This document shows, piece by piece, positions 50,803 through 59,290 of a stretch of 64,000 nucleotides of DNA. The position numbers and the translations under genes are program-made. Source of the DNA: Spizellomyces punctatus DAOM BR117 (Eukaryota; Chytridiomycota; Chytridiomycetes; Spizellomycetales; Spizellomycetaceae); assembly GCF_000182565.1 (NCBI RefSeq), contig NW_015971558.1, forward strand, positions 257,668 through 321,667, read 5' to 3'. The notes under the pieces were generated by a model that saw only the letters and a list, made by a program, of their open reading frames with translations, was not told the origin of the DNA and made no database searches. Position 1 is the stretch's first letter. Each line of letters opens with the position of its first letter.

Positions 50803-50945
50803 GTTTCAAATTCGGTTAGGTGTTTCAGAAAATGTAGCTATGTTTCAGATTCGGTTAGATGTTTCAGAATTATGGCGCGTGTTTCAGAACACGTATCTGA
50901 TGTTTCAGATTCGGTTAAATGTTTCGAATCATACCTGATGTTTCA
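50802..50945 (-). promoter_or_regulatory. Eight GTTTC boxes with a 19-21 bp period
   Basis: On the plus strand GTTTC starts at 50803, 50822, 50842, 50861, 50881, 50902, 50921 and 50940. On the gene strand each box is TCTGAAACAT or a close variant. Three of the spacers carry TAACCGAA. The steps of 19, 20, 19, 20, 21, 19 and 19 are close to two turns of DNA, so all boxes would face one side. The array ends at the start codon of the 199-residue gene. It resembles phased protein-binding sites of a promoter or an iteron-type origin. Confidence 0.7.
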
Positions 50946-51047
50946 AACCCGTACTCATGCTAATGGGAGAAAAGATACACCGAGTGCCTTTTTATGCCAC
51001 CGGCTTGTACTCAGGGATGCCCTTCCGTTCAATGGAAAGAATCTTGG

Positions 51048-51072
51048 CATCCCTGCAGGGATGCGCCGGCAT
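51048..51072 (+). repeat. Fragment of the GC-rich repeat
   Basis: CATCCCTGCAGGGATGCGCC followed by GGCAT; the CATCCCTGCAGGGATG part is a perfect palindrome. Related to, but shorter than, the copies at 44210, 56227 and 56787. Confidence 0.5.
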
Positions 51073-51144
51073 AGTCTTGGCATTTCTTGGCGCCATTTTT
51101 TAAACATAAACAACACGCCTCACGACTCTTCCAGAACCGTAGCG

Positions 51145-51273
51145 TCACTTACGTGTTGCTGCGGCTTTTCTAGCAGCGATGATGCGCCTGTTTCTTGCAC
51201 GAGCAGCCGCTCTAAGTCCTTTATTCGGCATGGCCGATACGTTGATGAGTTTTCTATGGGATTTCTTAGCCAT
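51145..51273 (-). CDS. Very basic 42-residue protein, candidate DNA-packing core protein
   Basis: A frame of 42 codons starts at ATG 51273 (MAKKSHRKLINVSAMPNKG) and ends in ARKAAATRK before TGA at 51145. Fourteen residues are Lys or Arg and none is acidic. It sits just after the major capsid candidate, in the same orientation. Small basic proteins that condense DNA inside capsids are known in adenoviruses (proteins VII and X/mu) and exist in several polinton-like viruses. The role here is inferred from composition and place only. Confidence 0.65.
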   Translation of the reverse strand: MAKKSHRKLINVSAMPNKGLRAAARARNRRIIAARKAAATRK

Positions 51274-51332
51274 AATGTGATTCAATATTAGGGTGTCCTA
51301 TACATATGTGAAGAATATAATTGTTCGCATTA

Positions 51333-52679
51333 CTAAGCCGGAACCAATCTAATACCATCTTTGTTGATGCTCATCACATGATCAGTAGTCCAAAATACAT
51401 GAAATGTCTTGTCCTTGAATGTAGGAATGCCGGCGAAATCGGCTGTTTCCGGAGGATTTGGATATTGAGAGACATTGATTAGAATGCGCCCATCGGCTAG
51501 AGTCTGAAGACCACCACCAATCATGTCGGGGGTTTGCTTGAAATTCTGCCTCCACGACCAATGTTTTATCTTTTTTCCTCCTAGATCCCATCCTTCCAAA
51601 TCAGACATAGTGGGCGCAAACTTGACATCGTTAAAGTCCTTGTTCCTTTGTGAAAGAGCATACATCTCTGGGTCTATAGTAGAGACAACTCCTGTTTTCT
51701 CAGAGCCATGTGCAATAGCCTTCCCTTGTGGGAACCGTTCCATTCCTACTTGGATAGAAATGGTTCTAATACCTGCATCGTCCGAATAATTCAATTTGTC
51801 TACATCAGTCCTTAAATTGTCAGTTGTCACCAACATCAATGACGAAACAGAGGACTGTTCACCTGTTACAAGCGAGAGTTGTTGTACTCGACTATCTTGT
51901 CCTGCAAACTCTTGACTCCACACTATTTGCATGGGGATAGTCAGGGGTGTAGGATCCTCAGCCTGCATCAAAGCAAGCACTTTATCATAGTATTCCTTGA
52001 CCAGTTCAGCAAACTGACAAATCAGTTCATTTTGTTCAATCCTGAAATATTTGATTATTCCGGATGTGGGAAAAATTTTCGTGAGTTCAGTCTCAGCAGT
52101 CATTTCAAGGGTTACTCCTCCTTTTACAAGACATAGAGGAAAAGCCACTTCATTTTGAAAGAATGACAGCGATGAGCCGGTGACAGTGTAAGCCCTGTTT
52201 GTAGCAACCACTGCTGAACGGTCATTATCCTCACTCGAATAATACTTGCATTGGCCAAGATGTTGTTTGGTTTCCCACGATGTTAGAGCGTTTTCATGCA
52301 CCGTAAAAAGGTTGTAGTCATTGAGATCTTCAATGATCCTTCCATTGATCAGAATAGATTGCCGTTTCCATACAGCATCTGTTCCTGATTGACATAGCCT
52401 GTGGGTTGCAGTGGCAGAAACAACTTCTTTGTAATCATCATCAAGCCCTACTAGTCTATATTTGTGCAATGTTTCATTAACGAGCCAGAAACGCTTGTCA
52501 TCTGCTATTTTAAAAACTAGTTTCCTGCCTGCTCGACAGTCCCCACTTCCGTTTGTTGGCTCGAAGCGAACCTGACTAGATGGCTGGAAGTTTAGAATGA
52601 CTCCGTTTTTTGTGGATCGTTTATAAGTAAATGCCGATGGGACACGTCTGACCTCTGTTACTTCAATATCGGATGACAT
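51333..52679 (-). CDS. Probable major capsid protein (double jelly-roll type)
   Basis: A 448-residue intact protein, rich in beta-strand patterns and without long low-complexity segments. It lies next to the packaging ATPase and opposite the penton candidate, the usual place for the major capsid gene in this virus group. The length is nearer to polinton-like viruses and adintoviruses than to the larger capsid proteins of classical Polintons. Segments such as VWKRQSILINGRIIEDLNDY and ALTSWETKQHLGQCKYY look like the loop region between the two barrels. I cannot confirm the fold from sequence alone. No in-frame TGA, unlike the polymerase and penton genes. Confidence 0.72.
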   Translation of the reverse strand: MSSDIEVTEVRRVPSAFTYKRSTKNGVILNFQPSSQVRFEPTNGSGDCRAGRKLVFKIADDKRFWLVNETLHKYRLVGLDDDYKEVVSATATHRLCQSGTDAVWKRQSILINGRIIEDLNDYNLFTVHENALTSWETKQHLGQCKYYSSEDNDRSAVVATNRAYTVTGSSLSFFQNEVAFPLCLVKGGVTLEMTAETELTKIFPTSGIIKYFRIEQNELICQFAELVKEYYDKVLALMQAEDPTPLTIPMQIVWSQEFAGQDSRVQQLSLVTGEQSSVSSLMLVTTDNLRTDVDKLNYSDDAGIRTISIQVGMERFPQGKAIAHGSEKTGVVSTIDPEMYALSQRNKDFNDVKFAPTMSDLEGWDLGGKKIKHWSWRQNFKQTPDMIGGGLQTLADGRILINVSQYPNPPETADFAGIPTFKDKTFHVFWTTDHVMSINKDGIRLVPA

Positions 52680-52838
52680 GGTTTACTTTACACATCTAGA
52701 AAAAAAAAACGTCATTTTTTAAGCAAAAGTGACATCAAAAATTGTGCCTTTCGGAAAGGAGTTTGCTGTCCTAAATAGCCTGAACTCAGTCGGTGTAGCT
52801 TAACAAGTTACAATGGTTGTCAAAGCGAGGGGGTCAAA

Positions 52839-52857
52839 GGGGGACAGCCTGTCCCCC
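52839..52857 (-). terminator. Strong hairpin downstream of the ATPase gene
   Basis: GGGGGACA, a GCC loop, then TGTCCCCC: an 8-bp GC-rich stem 24 bases beyond the ATPase stop. It may mark a transcript 3' end, by analogy with hairpin ends in some large DNA viruses; this is inference. Confidence 0.45.
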
Positions 52858-52880
52858 TACGAAAAACCAACTCTAAAAGG

Positions 52881-53567
52881 TCATTTCGAACTTTGTAGAT
52901 TTATGTGCACAAAATGAAATGGTTTCTTTGTATTAACCATAACGAACTTTTCAAATACATCTTCAGGTAAAGCGAGAGATAAGCCTGCTTCGACCATTTT
53001 CTTAAGTTCGCTTTTCAAAGGTCTAAAAATGATCCAGTTTGTTGCATTGCTACGTACAGCGGGACTATTGTGATAAAAATATTGACTCGACAGGATGCAA
53101 GTGATACCGGCATGCCTTCCACGTGTTGCCAACTCATCGAGTGACTTCTTATGTCCCTTTTGCATGTTGTAGTCATCTATGATTAGAAGCAGGTCTCGTT
53201 TTCTTCCACTTCGAACAAATTCATAAAGTTGCTCTTCGTGTATAAAATTGAGTATTTCATTGGAAATCTTGTCAAATATATGAACCTTTTTGCTCGTTCT
53301 TAAGGGGTTCCAATTGGTGTCATGCGGATTTGGTGTGAATATTATGATATTCGAATACTGCTTCTTCAAGAACAATTTGCATATCACAGCAATGTTTAGC
53401 GTTTTACCGCTAAATCGAGCACCATTGTATATGATAAAACCATACTTTCTAGGAAGCCGTGGATCTGTATTATCCTTTATGCGTCCAGAGACTTGACTAG
53501 GTAAAGGGGCAATTGTGATTGGCTTCATTGCACTTGTTTTTATTTGCTCTCTGTATCTATAATACAT
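52881..53567 (-). CDS. Packaging ATPase, FtsK/HerA A32-like
   Basis: A 228-residue P-loop ATPase. Walker A is NGARFSGKT, Walker B is DLLLIIDDYN, and a sensor-like segment CILSSQYFYH follows with an Arg-rich RGRHAG between. Its size and the ISSQ-like motif fit A32-type ATPases that pump viral DNA into capsids. The frame opens at ATG 53567, but a second ATG at 53528 (MKPITIAPLPS) would leave a 47-bp promoter gap to the penton gene; both are possible. Intact. Confidence 0.88.
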   Translation of the reverse strand: MYYRYREQIKTSAMKPITIAPLPSQVSGRIKDNTDPRLPRKYGFIIYNGARFSGKTLNIAVICKLFLKKQYSNIIIFTPNPHDTNWNPLRTSKKVHIFDKISNEILNFIHEEQLYEFVRSGRKRDLLLIIDDYNMQKGHKKSLDELATRGRHAGITCILSSQYFYHNSPAVRSNATNWIIFRPLKSELKKMVEAGLSLALPEDVFEKFVMVNTKKPFHFVHINLQSSK

Positions 53568-53575
53568 TAGAAGAA
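53529..53575. promoter_or_regulatory. Compact divergent promoter between ATPase and penton genes
   Basis: If the ATPase starts at 53528, only 47 bases separate two divergent start codons. The stretch is AT-rich and holds TATAATA at about 53558. This is where the two transcription arms of the element part. Confidence 0.45.
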
Positions 53576-54319
53576 ATGAAAAAGTTGATTCTCGATAGCA
53601 ACAGGGCGACGAACGGAAACAAGAATGAACCTAAATGGACTCTAGCCGAACCCATCACATGTGATAAAATTTGATACAATTCGATCATTTTGCCCCTTTC
53701 GTGGGACATAGTAAATGACAAGAACAATATTGTCTCCTTTTATGATGCTGGGATGGGTAATGCTGCAAAGACTTTTGCTATTCCTCCTGGGACATATAGC
53801 CCTGATGATTTGGTCGATGCACTGACTGCTGGATTTAACTCGACTGGGACGCAAGCATACACCGTAGAATACAATCATATAAACAATCAAATCACAGTGA
53901 CCGCGGGTACAACACCATTCAAAGTTCTCTACCCTCAAACCACAGCAAGCAAACTGCTCGGATTAGTTCAGACGCAGCAATCTGACCCTGGGAGATCAAT
54001 AACTTTTGCGAATCCAATCGATTTGACAGGTGTTAAGATGGTGCTCGTCTCATCATCAAACTTACGTTCTAATGATGTTGTAGTTGCTGGAGCCGATGAT
54101 CTGAATATTCTAGCATCGATTCCAATAAGCCAGGAAATAGACACCGTGCTGTGTGCGCAGAATTATTTCGATACCGACTTCATTGACACGGAGTCAGGCC
54201 TTGTTAGTACCATCGACATCCGTTTGCTTGATGCTGAAACGCTATTGCCGATTGATTTACAGGGCAAAGGGTTCACTTTGGTTCTTGATTGTCATTCCTC
54301 CGGCTTTGCAGATGATTAA
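53576..54319 (+). pseudogene. Penton/minor capsid protein (single jelly-roll candidate), one in-frame TGA
   Basis: A 247-codon frame runs from ATG 53576 (MKKLILDSNRATNG) to 54319, broken by TGA at 53672-53674, codon 33, between CDKI and YNSIILPLSWDIV. Starting only at the TTG at 53690 would lose the conserved N-terminus. The body is beta-rich (FAIPPGTYSPDDLVDALTAG, YTVEYNHINNQITVT, VKMVLVSSSNLRS), as in penton proteins of Polintons and virophages, which cap the capsid vertices. Fold assignment is by pattern and neighbourhood. Confidence 0.75.
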
Positions 54320-54346
54320 TTTTTTTTCATTTGGAACATGTAAAAG

Positions 54347-54664
54347 ATGTTGCGTCAAAAATTCGCAAACTTTCTCTCAAGTGCAAAGAACTTTGGTCTT
54401 CGAGCATTGAACAGTTACAGCAAAGTAAACAATGGAATTCGACAATTTGTAAACCATGCTGGCCAAGCCAGAGATATTTATGGAAAGGTTCATCAATCTC
54501 TAGTCCATGACGAATCTGTACCCATCAAAGTAAGAGAGACAATTTCACGAGGATGAGGTTATATCAATGATCTCCATAAAGGTCTAGGGCGATCCTATGA
54601 GATCCAACAGAATTTTGATTCAGCGCTAAGGAAATTGCTTCCTGTCGAATTAGCGGGGTATTAA
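54347..54664 (+). pseudogene. Small unknown virion-module protein, one in-frame TGA
   Basis: 105 codons from ATG 54347 to TAA at 54662, with TGA at 54554-54556 as codon 70 after RETISRG. The part after the TGA (YINDLHKGLGRSYEIQQNF) keeps normal codon use and the frame to the final stop. The protein is helical and slightly basic. It follows the penton gene by 27 bases. A role as minor capsid or membrane-lytic protein (adenovirus VI-like position) is possible but unproven. Confidence 0.6.
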
Positions 54665-54678
54665 TGCTACTTTTAGCG

Positions 54679-54957
54679 TCAAATGATTTCATTCAAGTCA
54701 TCAATGTAAAGAGGATTTTCAGGAATAATAACATACTCGTTCCAGTTAATACCACTCACATCAGCGTCTGGAATGATGGTTTCCTTACTGTATATATTCA
54801 TCATGCCTGAGCCCGGCATTGGCACTCCGAGTTCATTCGCAGAGTGAATGAACGAGTCAGAATCGTCTTTGACGGTTCCTCCGCGCCCAGCATGCCTTTC
54901 AGCCAACTTCCTCCTCAAACGCTCTTGTATCCGTTCCTTCCTTTGTTGAGACAACAT
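54679..54957 (-). CDS. Unknown 92-residue protein
   Basis: The frame is best started at ATG 54957 (MLSQQRKERIQERLRRKLAE); a longer open frame upstream overlaps the next gene. The first 25 residues are a basic helix; ERHAGRGG resembles peptides coded by the GC-rich repeat. The C-terminal half is acidic (WNEYVIIPENPLYIDDLNEII). It is convergent with the 54347 gene, 14 bases between stops, and divergent from the 55008 gene. No family recognised. Confidence 0.5.
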   Translation of the reverse strand: MLSQQRKERIQERLRRKLAERHAGRGGTVKDDSDSFIHSANELGVPMPGSGMMNIYSKETIIPDADVSGINWNEYVIIPENPLYIDDLNEII

Positions 54958-55007
54958 GCTTCTTTTTTTTAATAATACTAATATAGTAAAATACAGAATA
55001 GAACGAT
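54958..55007. promoter_or_regulatory. 50-bp divergent promoter
   Basis: Between the 54957 (minus) and 55008 (plus) starts. It is AT-rich, with TAATATAGTAAAATA and a T run. It must serve both genes or overlap their 5' ends. Confidence 0.45.
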
Positions 55008-56027
55008 ATGTATGTTGCCGAATTGGTAAAACTATTACAGAAGGGCAACACTGATGTAACTGATTACAACTCTGAGCAGGTCGAACATGATGTGTTTTGG
55101 AGAGAGAAGAGAAAATGGGTTGATTCAAAGTTACCTACAGGCTATTTCAAGCACCCGCTGTTAAACAAGTATCGTTCATTTGGTAAGGTTGATACACAAT
55201 TCGTCAGTGACCCATACTATATTGAAATTGATAATAGACGCTTCGGTGAACTAAGGGATGCTAACGGCCGGTCTTTGGATCCTGATACCTTTCAGCCAGT
55301 TGTTTCAGATGCAGAACTCAAACGGATGGCTTCCAGGCATTCAGTTGATTACCGTCCCAAATCTAATCAAGAGACTCGGTATCCGATAATCCATGGTCGC
55401 GATGGATACAAAAATGACATAGATTTGAATGCACGCATCAGACAAATGCGCGAAGGTTATGAGAATTTTATACAAAAGGAGAGGGCTATAGAAAGAGAAA
55501 GACGTGAGAACATTGCTAACATACAGCGTTTCCGCTCTTCACATGGTATTCACAATCCTGGGGAGAGTTTGCTAGAAACAACTGGCTTAGGAACGCGGGG
55601 CACAGACATTTCTGCCTCAAGAGACTCATTCAATGTACAACGTGGACGACCTACTCCTGCGTTGTCTGAGAACATCTTTTATGAGGAAGGAGGCACGCCA
55701 CCTACACAATGGGTTCTACATAGGCGATCTGATTCAGATCTTGAAAGGGGTATAATGACACCATTACCTTTATCACCAACCTCAGGCTTACCATCACTAG
55801 CGCCGATGGATGACTCACCATCTCCGTCTCCATCTAGAACAAGGCAGCCCACGCCTAAACAACTATTCAAAAGTATTCTAAAGAGGAACCCTCGAGGCGG
55901 TTTCATGCATCCTGTTATACCGGGCAAAAATATGCCCGAGAGATTGCCTGAATTTAGACAAATGGTCAAAGCATTTAAAGACAATAATAATCGACCATTG
56001 TCAACTTGGACGAATATCAAACTATAG
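55008..56027 (+). CDS. Unknown 339-residue protein of the virus-like element
   Basis: Starts MYVAELVKLLQKGN; the N-terminal half has FWREKRKWVDSKLPTGYFKHP and YYIEIDNRRFGELRDANG; a basic coiled helix follows (QKERAIERERRENIANIQRF). The C-terminal third is Pro/Ser-rich and disordered (SPTSGLPSLAPMDDSPSPSP) and ends with basic residues. I do not recognise a family. The order is compatible with a virion or scaffold protein. Intact, without in-frame TGA. Confidence 0.6.
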   Translation: MYVAELVKLLQKGNTDVTDYNSEQVEHDVFWREKRKWVDSKLPTGYFKHPLLNKYRSFGKVDTQFVSDPYYIEIDNRRFGELRDANGRSLDPDTFQPVVSDAELKRMASRHSVDYRPKSNQETRYPIIHGRDGYKNDIDLNARIRQMREGYENFIQKERAIERERRENIANIQRFRSSHGIHNPGESLLETTGLGTRGTDISASRDSFNVQRGRPTPALSENIFYEEGGTPPTQWVLHRRSDSDLERGIMTPLPLSPTSGLPSLAPMDDSPSPSPSRTRQPTPKQLFKSILKRNPRGGFMHPVIPGKNMPERLPEFRQMVKAFKDNNNRPLSTWTNIKL

Positions 56028-56068
56028 CGCTGAAGTATGTTTTTTTATTTTCTATTTACAAAGCTAAA

Positions 56069-56878
56069 ATGCCTAAAAAAAAGGAATCTATACCGGCGCA
56101 GAGCCAAATGCCGGCAGGCATACCTGACCAGGACATTACAGATGAAGAACAAAGTTTGAATGATGATGATGAAACTAATGACGATGATCATCAAGACTAT
56201 GTTCAAGAACTTGTAAACAAATATGCCGGCGCAGAGCCAAATGCCGGCAGGCATGCCGGGCGCGGAGTGGCCAATCCCGGCAGGGATGCCGATCCAGGCA
56301 GGGATACCGGAGAGGTCAATACCAGCGCTCCCAAAAAACGTACTGCATCAGAGAAGCAGCGAGCACATTTAGAAAAAAGCCGAGAAAAGGCTCTTCAGGT
56401 TAGACGAGAACTTGCCGCCAAGAGAAAAGAAGAGAGAGAACTAGAAAAGAAGAGAAAAGAGGATGAACGGATTCTTGCTAAGGCCGAAGCCCTTAGAGTG
56501 GAACAGGAAAAATGTGTCGAGGCTAGGCTCCGCAACTATATGAAGGACTTACAAAGTCACAAGACTAAAGCGAAGCGAATTAAAACGCCAATACCGAAAA
56601 AAAGACGGCAGATTGTAGTTGAGGAATCATCAGATGATTCTTCAGATGATGATGATTATCAGGTTGTTAAAGTCATCAAGAGAAAGAGAACTCGCCCTGT
56701 TCATCCCACTCGCGCAGATGTAGTCCGTTTTAAAAATGGACATGAGTATGTCGGGCACGCAGAACCATATCCCAGTGCAGAGCCATATGCCGGCAGGCAT
56801 GCCGGGCACGGAGTGGCCAATCCCGGCAGGGATATCATGCGTACCAAACCACCATCGATCTTTGATGACATTGTATAG
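56069..56878 (+). CDS. Charged coiled-coil protein containing GC-rich-repeat peptides
   Basis: I start it at ATG 56069 (MPKKKESIPAQS); the frame is open upstream but begins with TTG at 56006. It is acidic near residue 30, has a repeat-derived segment (AGRHAGRGVANPGRDAD), then a long Lys/Glu/Arg coiled helix (REKALQVRRELAAKRKEERE), basic patches (IPKKRRQ, IKRKRTRP), an acidic SSDDSSDDDDY and a second repeat-derived piece (YAGRHAGHGVANPGRD). The inserts suggest that the mobile repeat has entered the gene in frame. Unknown function; nucleic-acid binding is plausible. Confidence 0.6.
   Translation: MPKKKESIPAQSQMPAGIPDQDITDEEQSLNDDDETNDDDHQDYVQELVNKYAGAEPNAGRHAGRGVANPGRDADPGRDTGEVNTSAPKKRTASEKQRAHLEKSREKALQVRRELAAKRKEERELEKKRKEDERILAKAEALRVEQEKCVEARLRNYMKDLQSHKTKAKRIKTPIPKKRRQIVVEESSDDSSDDDDYQVVKVIKRKRTRPVHPTRADVVRFKNGHEYVGHAEPYPSAEPYAGRHAGHGVANPGRDIMRTKPPSIFDDIV
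56092..56124 (+). repeat. GC-rich dispersed repeat, copy 3 (partial)
   Basis: ACCGGCGCAGAGCCAAATGC followed by CGGCAGGCATACC, within the 56069 gene. It matches the first part of the copy at 56224. Confidence 0.6.
56224..56310 (+). repeat. GC-rich dispersed repeat, copy 4 (long, in frame)
   Basis: Contains GCCGGCAGGCATGCCGGGCG, then CGGAGTGGCCAATCCCGGCA and two GGCAGGGAT repeats. GCCGGG and CCCGGC can pair around a 15-base loop. It is translated within the 56069 gene. Confidence 0.8.
56714..56832 (+). repeat. GC-rich dispersed repeat, copy 5 (long, in frame)
   Basis: Starts with GCGCAGATGTAGTCC and TTTTAAAAATGGACATGAG, then GCCGGCAGGCATGCCGGGCA and CGGAGTGGCCAATCCCGG. The first part matches the right arm of copy 1 at 44210-44293, showing that the unit is longer than the GC core. 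Confidence 0.8.
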
Positions 56879-56907
56879 ACCAAATGTCGGCATGCAATTC
56901 ATTTTCT

Positions 56908-56925
56908 AAGCTATGATGATATAAA
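56908..56925 (+). promoter_or_regulatory. Shared upstream motif before the fiber gene
   Basis: AAGCTATGATGATATAAA lies 11 bases before the ATG at 56937. A 16/18 match, AAGCTATGAAGACATAAA, lies just before the ATG at 63357. Confidence 0.5.
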
Positions 56926-56936
56926 GGAATAAGAAG

Positions 56937-59290
56937 ATGCCTTTGCCTAATAGCATTCAAGGCACATATACGGTTCGAAGAAATTTAGAAGTCCTAGATA
57001 ATTTCAAGTCCGGAAAAGTTAAAGCCAATTCTATCTATGGAGAGAGCCTACGGAATAAAGATGGTATAGTCACTATACTCGATTTGGATAGTCAAATGCC
57101 TAGTCTCTCCATTCAGAAAAATAAAGGTAAATATACCATCTCTCTTGCCGAGACAACTTATGTTTTTCCATTAATTGATGATGAACATGATGTCAGGCTT
57201 GTAACAGACGATACTCTGCTTATAACAGAAGACGGCTTATCTGTTAAACCAGAGACACTCCTGCAACCTCTCTATAGGGCTCCCGACTCACGAACAGTAA
57301 GCCTAAACATTGATGATGATGAACTAAAAGTTGAGGATGGAAAATTAACAGTCATACCTTATAACTATGATTTCCCACTCTACAGGGAGGCCGAATCACA
57401 TACGGTTGGTTTACAAGCAGATGATAGTTTGCTTATAACTGAAAACGGTCTATCGGTTAATTTTCCTGATCCTGAGACGCTGAAAAAGCCGTTGTATCGT
57501 GACCAGAGCGGCCTTGGAATCAAACTTCATAAAAGTCTAAAGGTGAACAATAATGACGAATTGGAAACTAACATTCAGTCGGTACTAAAAGCATTTGGCG
57601 CTCTGAAATCGAGTTCAGGTGCTGATACGCTGTTAGACATCGGGTCTTCATGGCTCGACTTTGGATTCGATAGTTTGACCGAAATGACTGATGTGTTAGG
57701 AGAAGTAGACACCACAGCCATTCGCCTAATGGTAGATAGTACCTCATTCAGCCAAGCGGGTTCGAGATTGTCCCTGAAATCACCCGGATATGAACAAATC
57801 ATGTATGGTAACCTTACTTATGGCTACTCGGGAAGTTCTTCATTCACCTATTCGTCCACGCTTCAGGAGTTGCGTGTACCCAATGTAAAGTTAAGCGGAA
57901 CATTGCCTGCGATTGGAGGTGGCTCGTATGCTGTAAGTAAAGACTATCTTTCGCAATTTTATCAAGGCTCTCAAACTGGAGCGATCGCCGTGAGTCCGGA
58001 GGCTGCTGGACGTCGAGAGATAGGCTGTTTGGTCGATAATCAGACCATCAGAATTGTTGGAAATGCACTCACAGGTGGTACATTTTTCAGGACTTTAATG
58101 GCGTATCTATTCGACCTGGAACGACCAATGATGTGGTATTATCTCTTAAATGTGAGGCTGGCAGTTGTCTCCAAATGGTCAAAGCAGATACCATTAAAGA
58201 CGTACTGACTTGCAGCAATGGTATCGAGAGAGTACAGAATGACCTTCAACTCGATCTAAAAGTTGATGCTAACAGCGGTTTGGCTATGGTCAACAGGGGT
58301 ACCATACGGGATATCTTTACAGCCTCCCAAGGGGTAAGCAGGGTGGGCAACGAGTTCAGGTTATCTCTTACTGCACAGTCACCCGATCTGACTCTAAACA
58401 ATGGTGTTCTGAGTTCAAACATCGCTGCGGGAATTGGACTGCAAAAAAATGGTGCGATTTTGTCAACGAACCTAAGAGGTATCAATGGAGTGCAAGTTAG
58501 CGGCAATTTGATTTCATGTTCACTTACAGGAAGTGATACCGTCCTTCGAGTAGGGGATACTCTGAAAGGTAATTATGTGGGCAGTACCAACTCATATGGA
58601 AGTGTGGTCGTTGTTGGTAATACCATTCAGTACAACATGATTCCTCCACAATTTGTGTCTAATTCACCAAATCTCATCATTACAGGTTCGTACCCACTCT
58701 ACAACTTTACACTCATTGACCCTATGCCATTATCGAAACAAAGGGATACCGATAATACTGAACAGAGTGATACCGCAGAAGTGTTGAAAACTGATGTTCC
58801 TGGTGGGAATGTGGTCGTATTGTCCGGGGCTACACCACTGACTACCATTCCATTTCCTGTGATGGTATCTCCACCACTGACAATTCCGATGGCTGTCAAT
58901 AGTATTCTGCCCATCGTCTCAACCTTTCCTTGGGGGATGATTTTCGGAGGGTCACGCAAACGTAAGGTTCAACGAGATGCGGAAGGCCAACCTATACTCG
59001 ATGGAGATGGAAACCCTGTTTACAAACCAATCGACCCTGTTACATTCATGCCTCCATTGGAGCCAGGAAGCAATGTAGCAATTGCAAGTGACCCTGTAGG
59101 TGGCTGCACTCGTCTCTTGTTTGATACGCCTTCATGCTATCGCACCATCAAATACGAATACCCGCAGCAAGCAATCAATCTCTCAATGTTAAGAGATTAT
59201 GATACCAAGTTGATCAAGCCTTGGGTGACAAGCCTGATAATGGCATTACCCGCAGCAAGCAATCAATCTCTCAATGTTAAGAGATTATGA
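56937..59290 (+). pseudogene. Fiber gene, first part: adenovirus-like shaft repeats, frameshift near 58085
   Basis: The frame from 56937 reads LLITEDGLSVKPETLLQPLY, SLNIDDDELKVEDGKLTV and LLITENGLSVNF, a repeat style close to the triple beta-spiral of adenovirus fiber shafts. It leaves the conserved pattern after GGTFFRT; the +1 frame then continues FNGVSIRPGTTNDVVLSLKC and later GVSRVGNEFRLSL, GIGLQKNGAIL and GVQVSGNLISC to 59290. The likely slip is at the five-T run 58083-58087. A sequencing or assembly error would look the same. The 3' end meets an imperfect 88-bp duplication. Confidence 0.75.

Noticed and set aside
50802-50945. CRISPR-like array
   Set aside because: Repeats are only 7-10 bases with spacers of about 10, in a eukaryote, without cas genes.
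50764-51291. 175-codon plus-strand frame
   Set aside because: It is produced by the GTTTC box array and runs antisense over the small basic gene.
45376-54556. TGA read as a sense codon (alternative genetic code) in the virus-like element
   Set aside because: The chromovirus and host genes use TGG for Trp normally, several genes here end at TGA, and the interrupted positions match conserved arginines. CGA-to-TGA decay explains all cases more simply.
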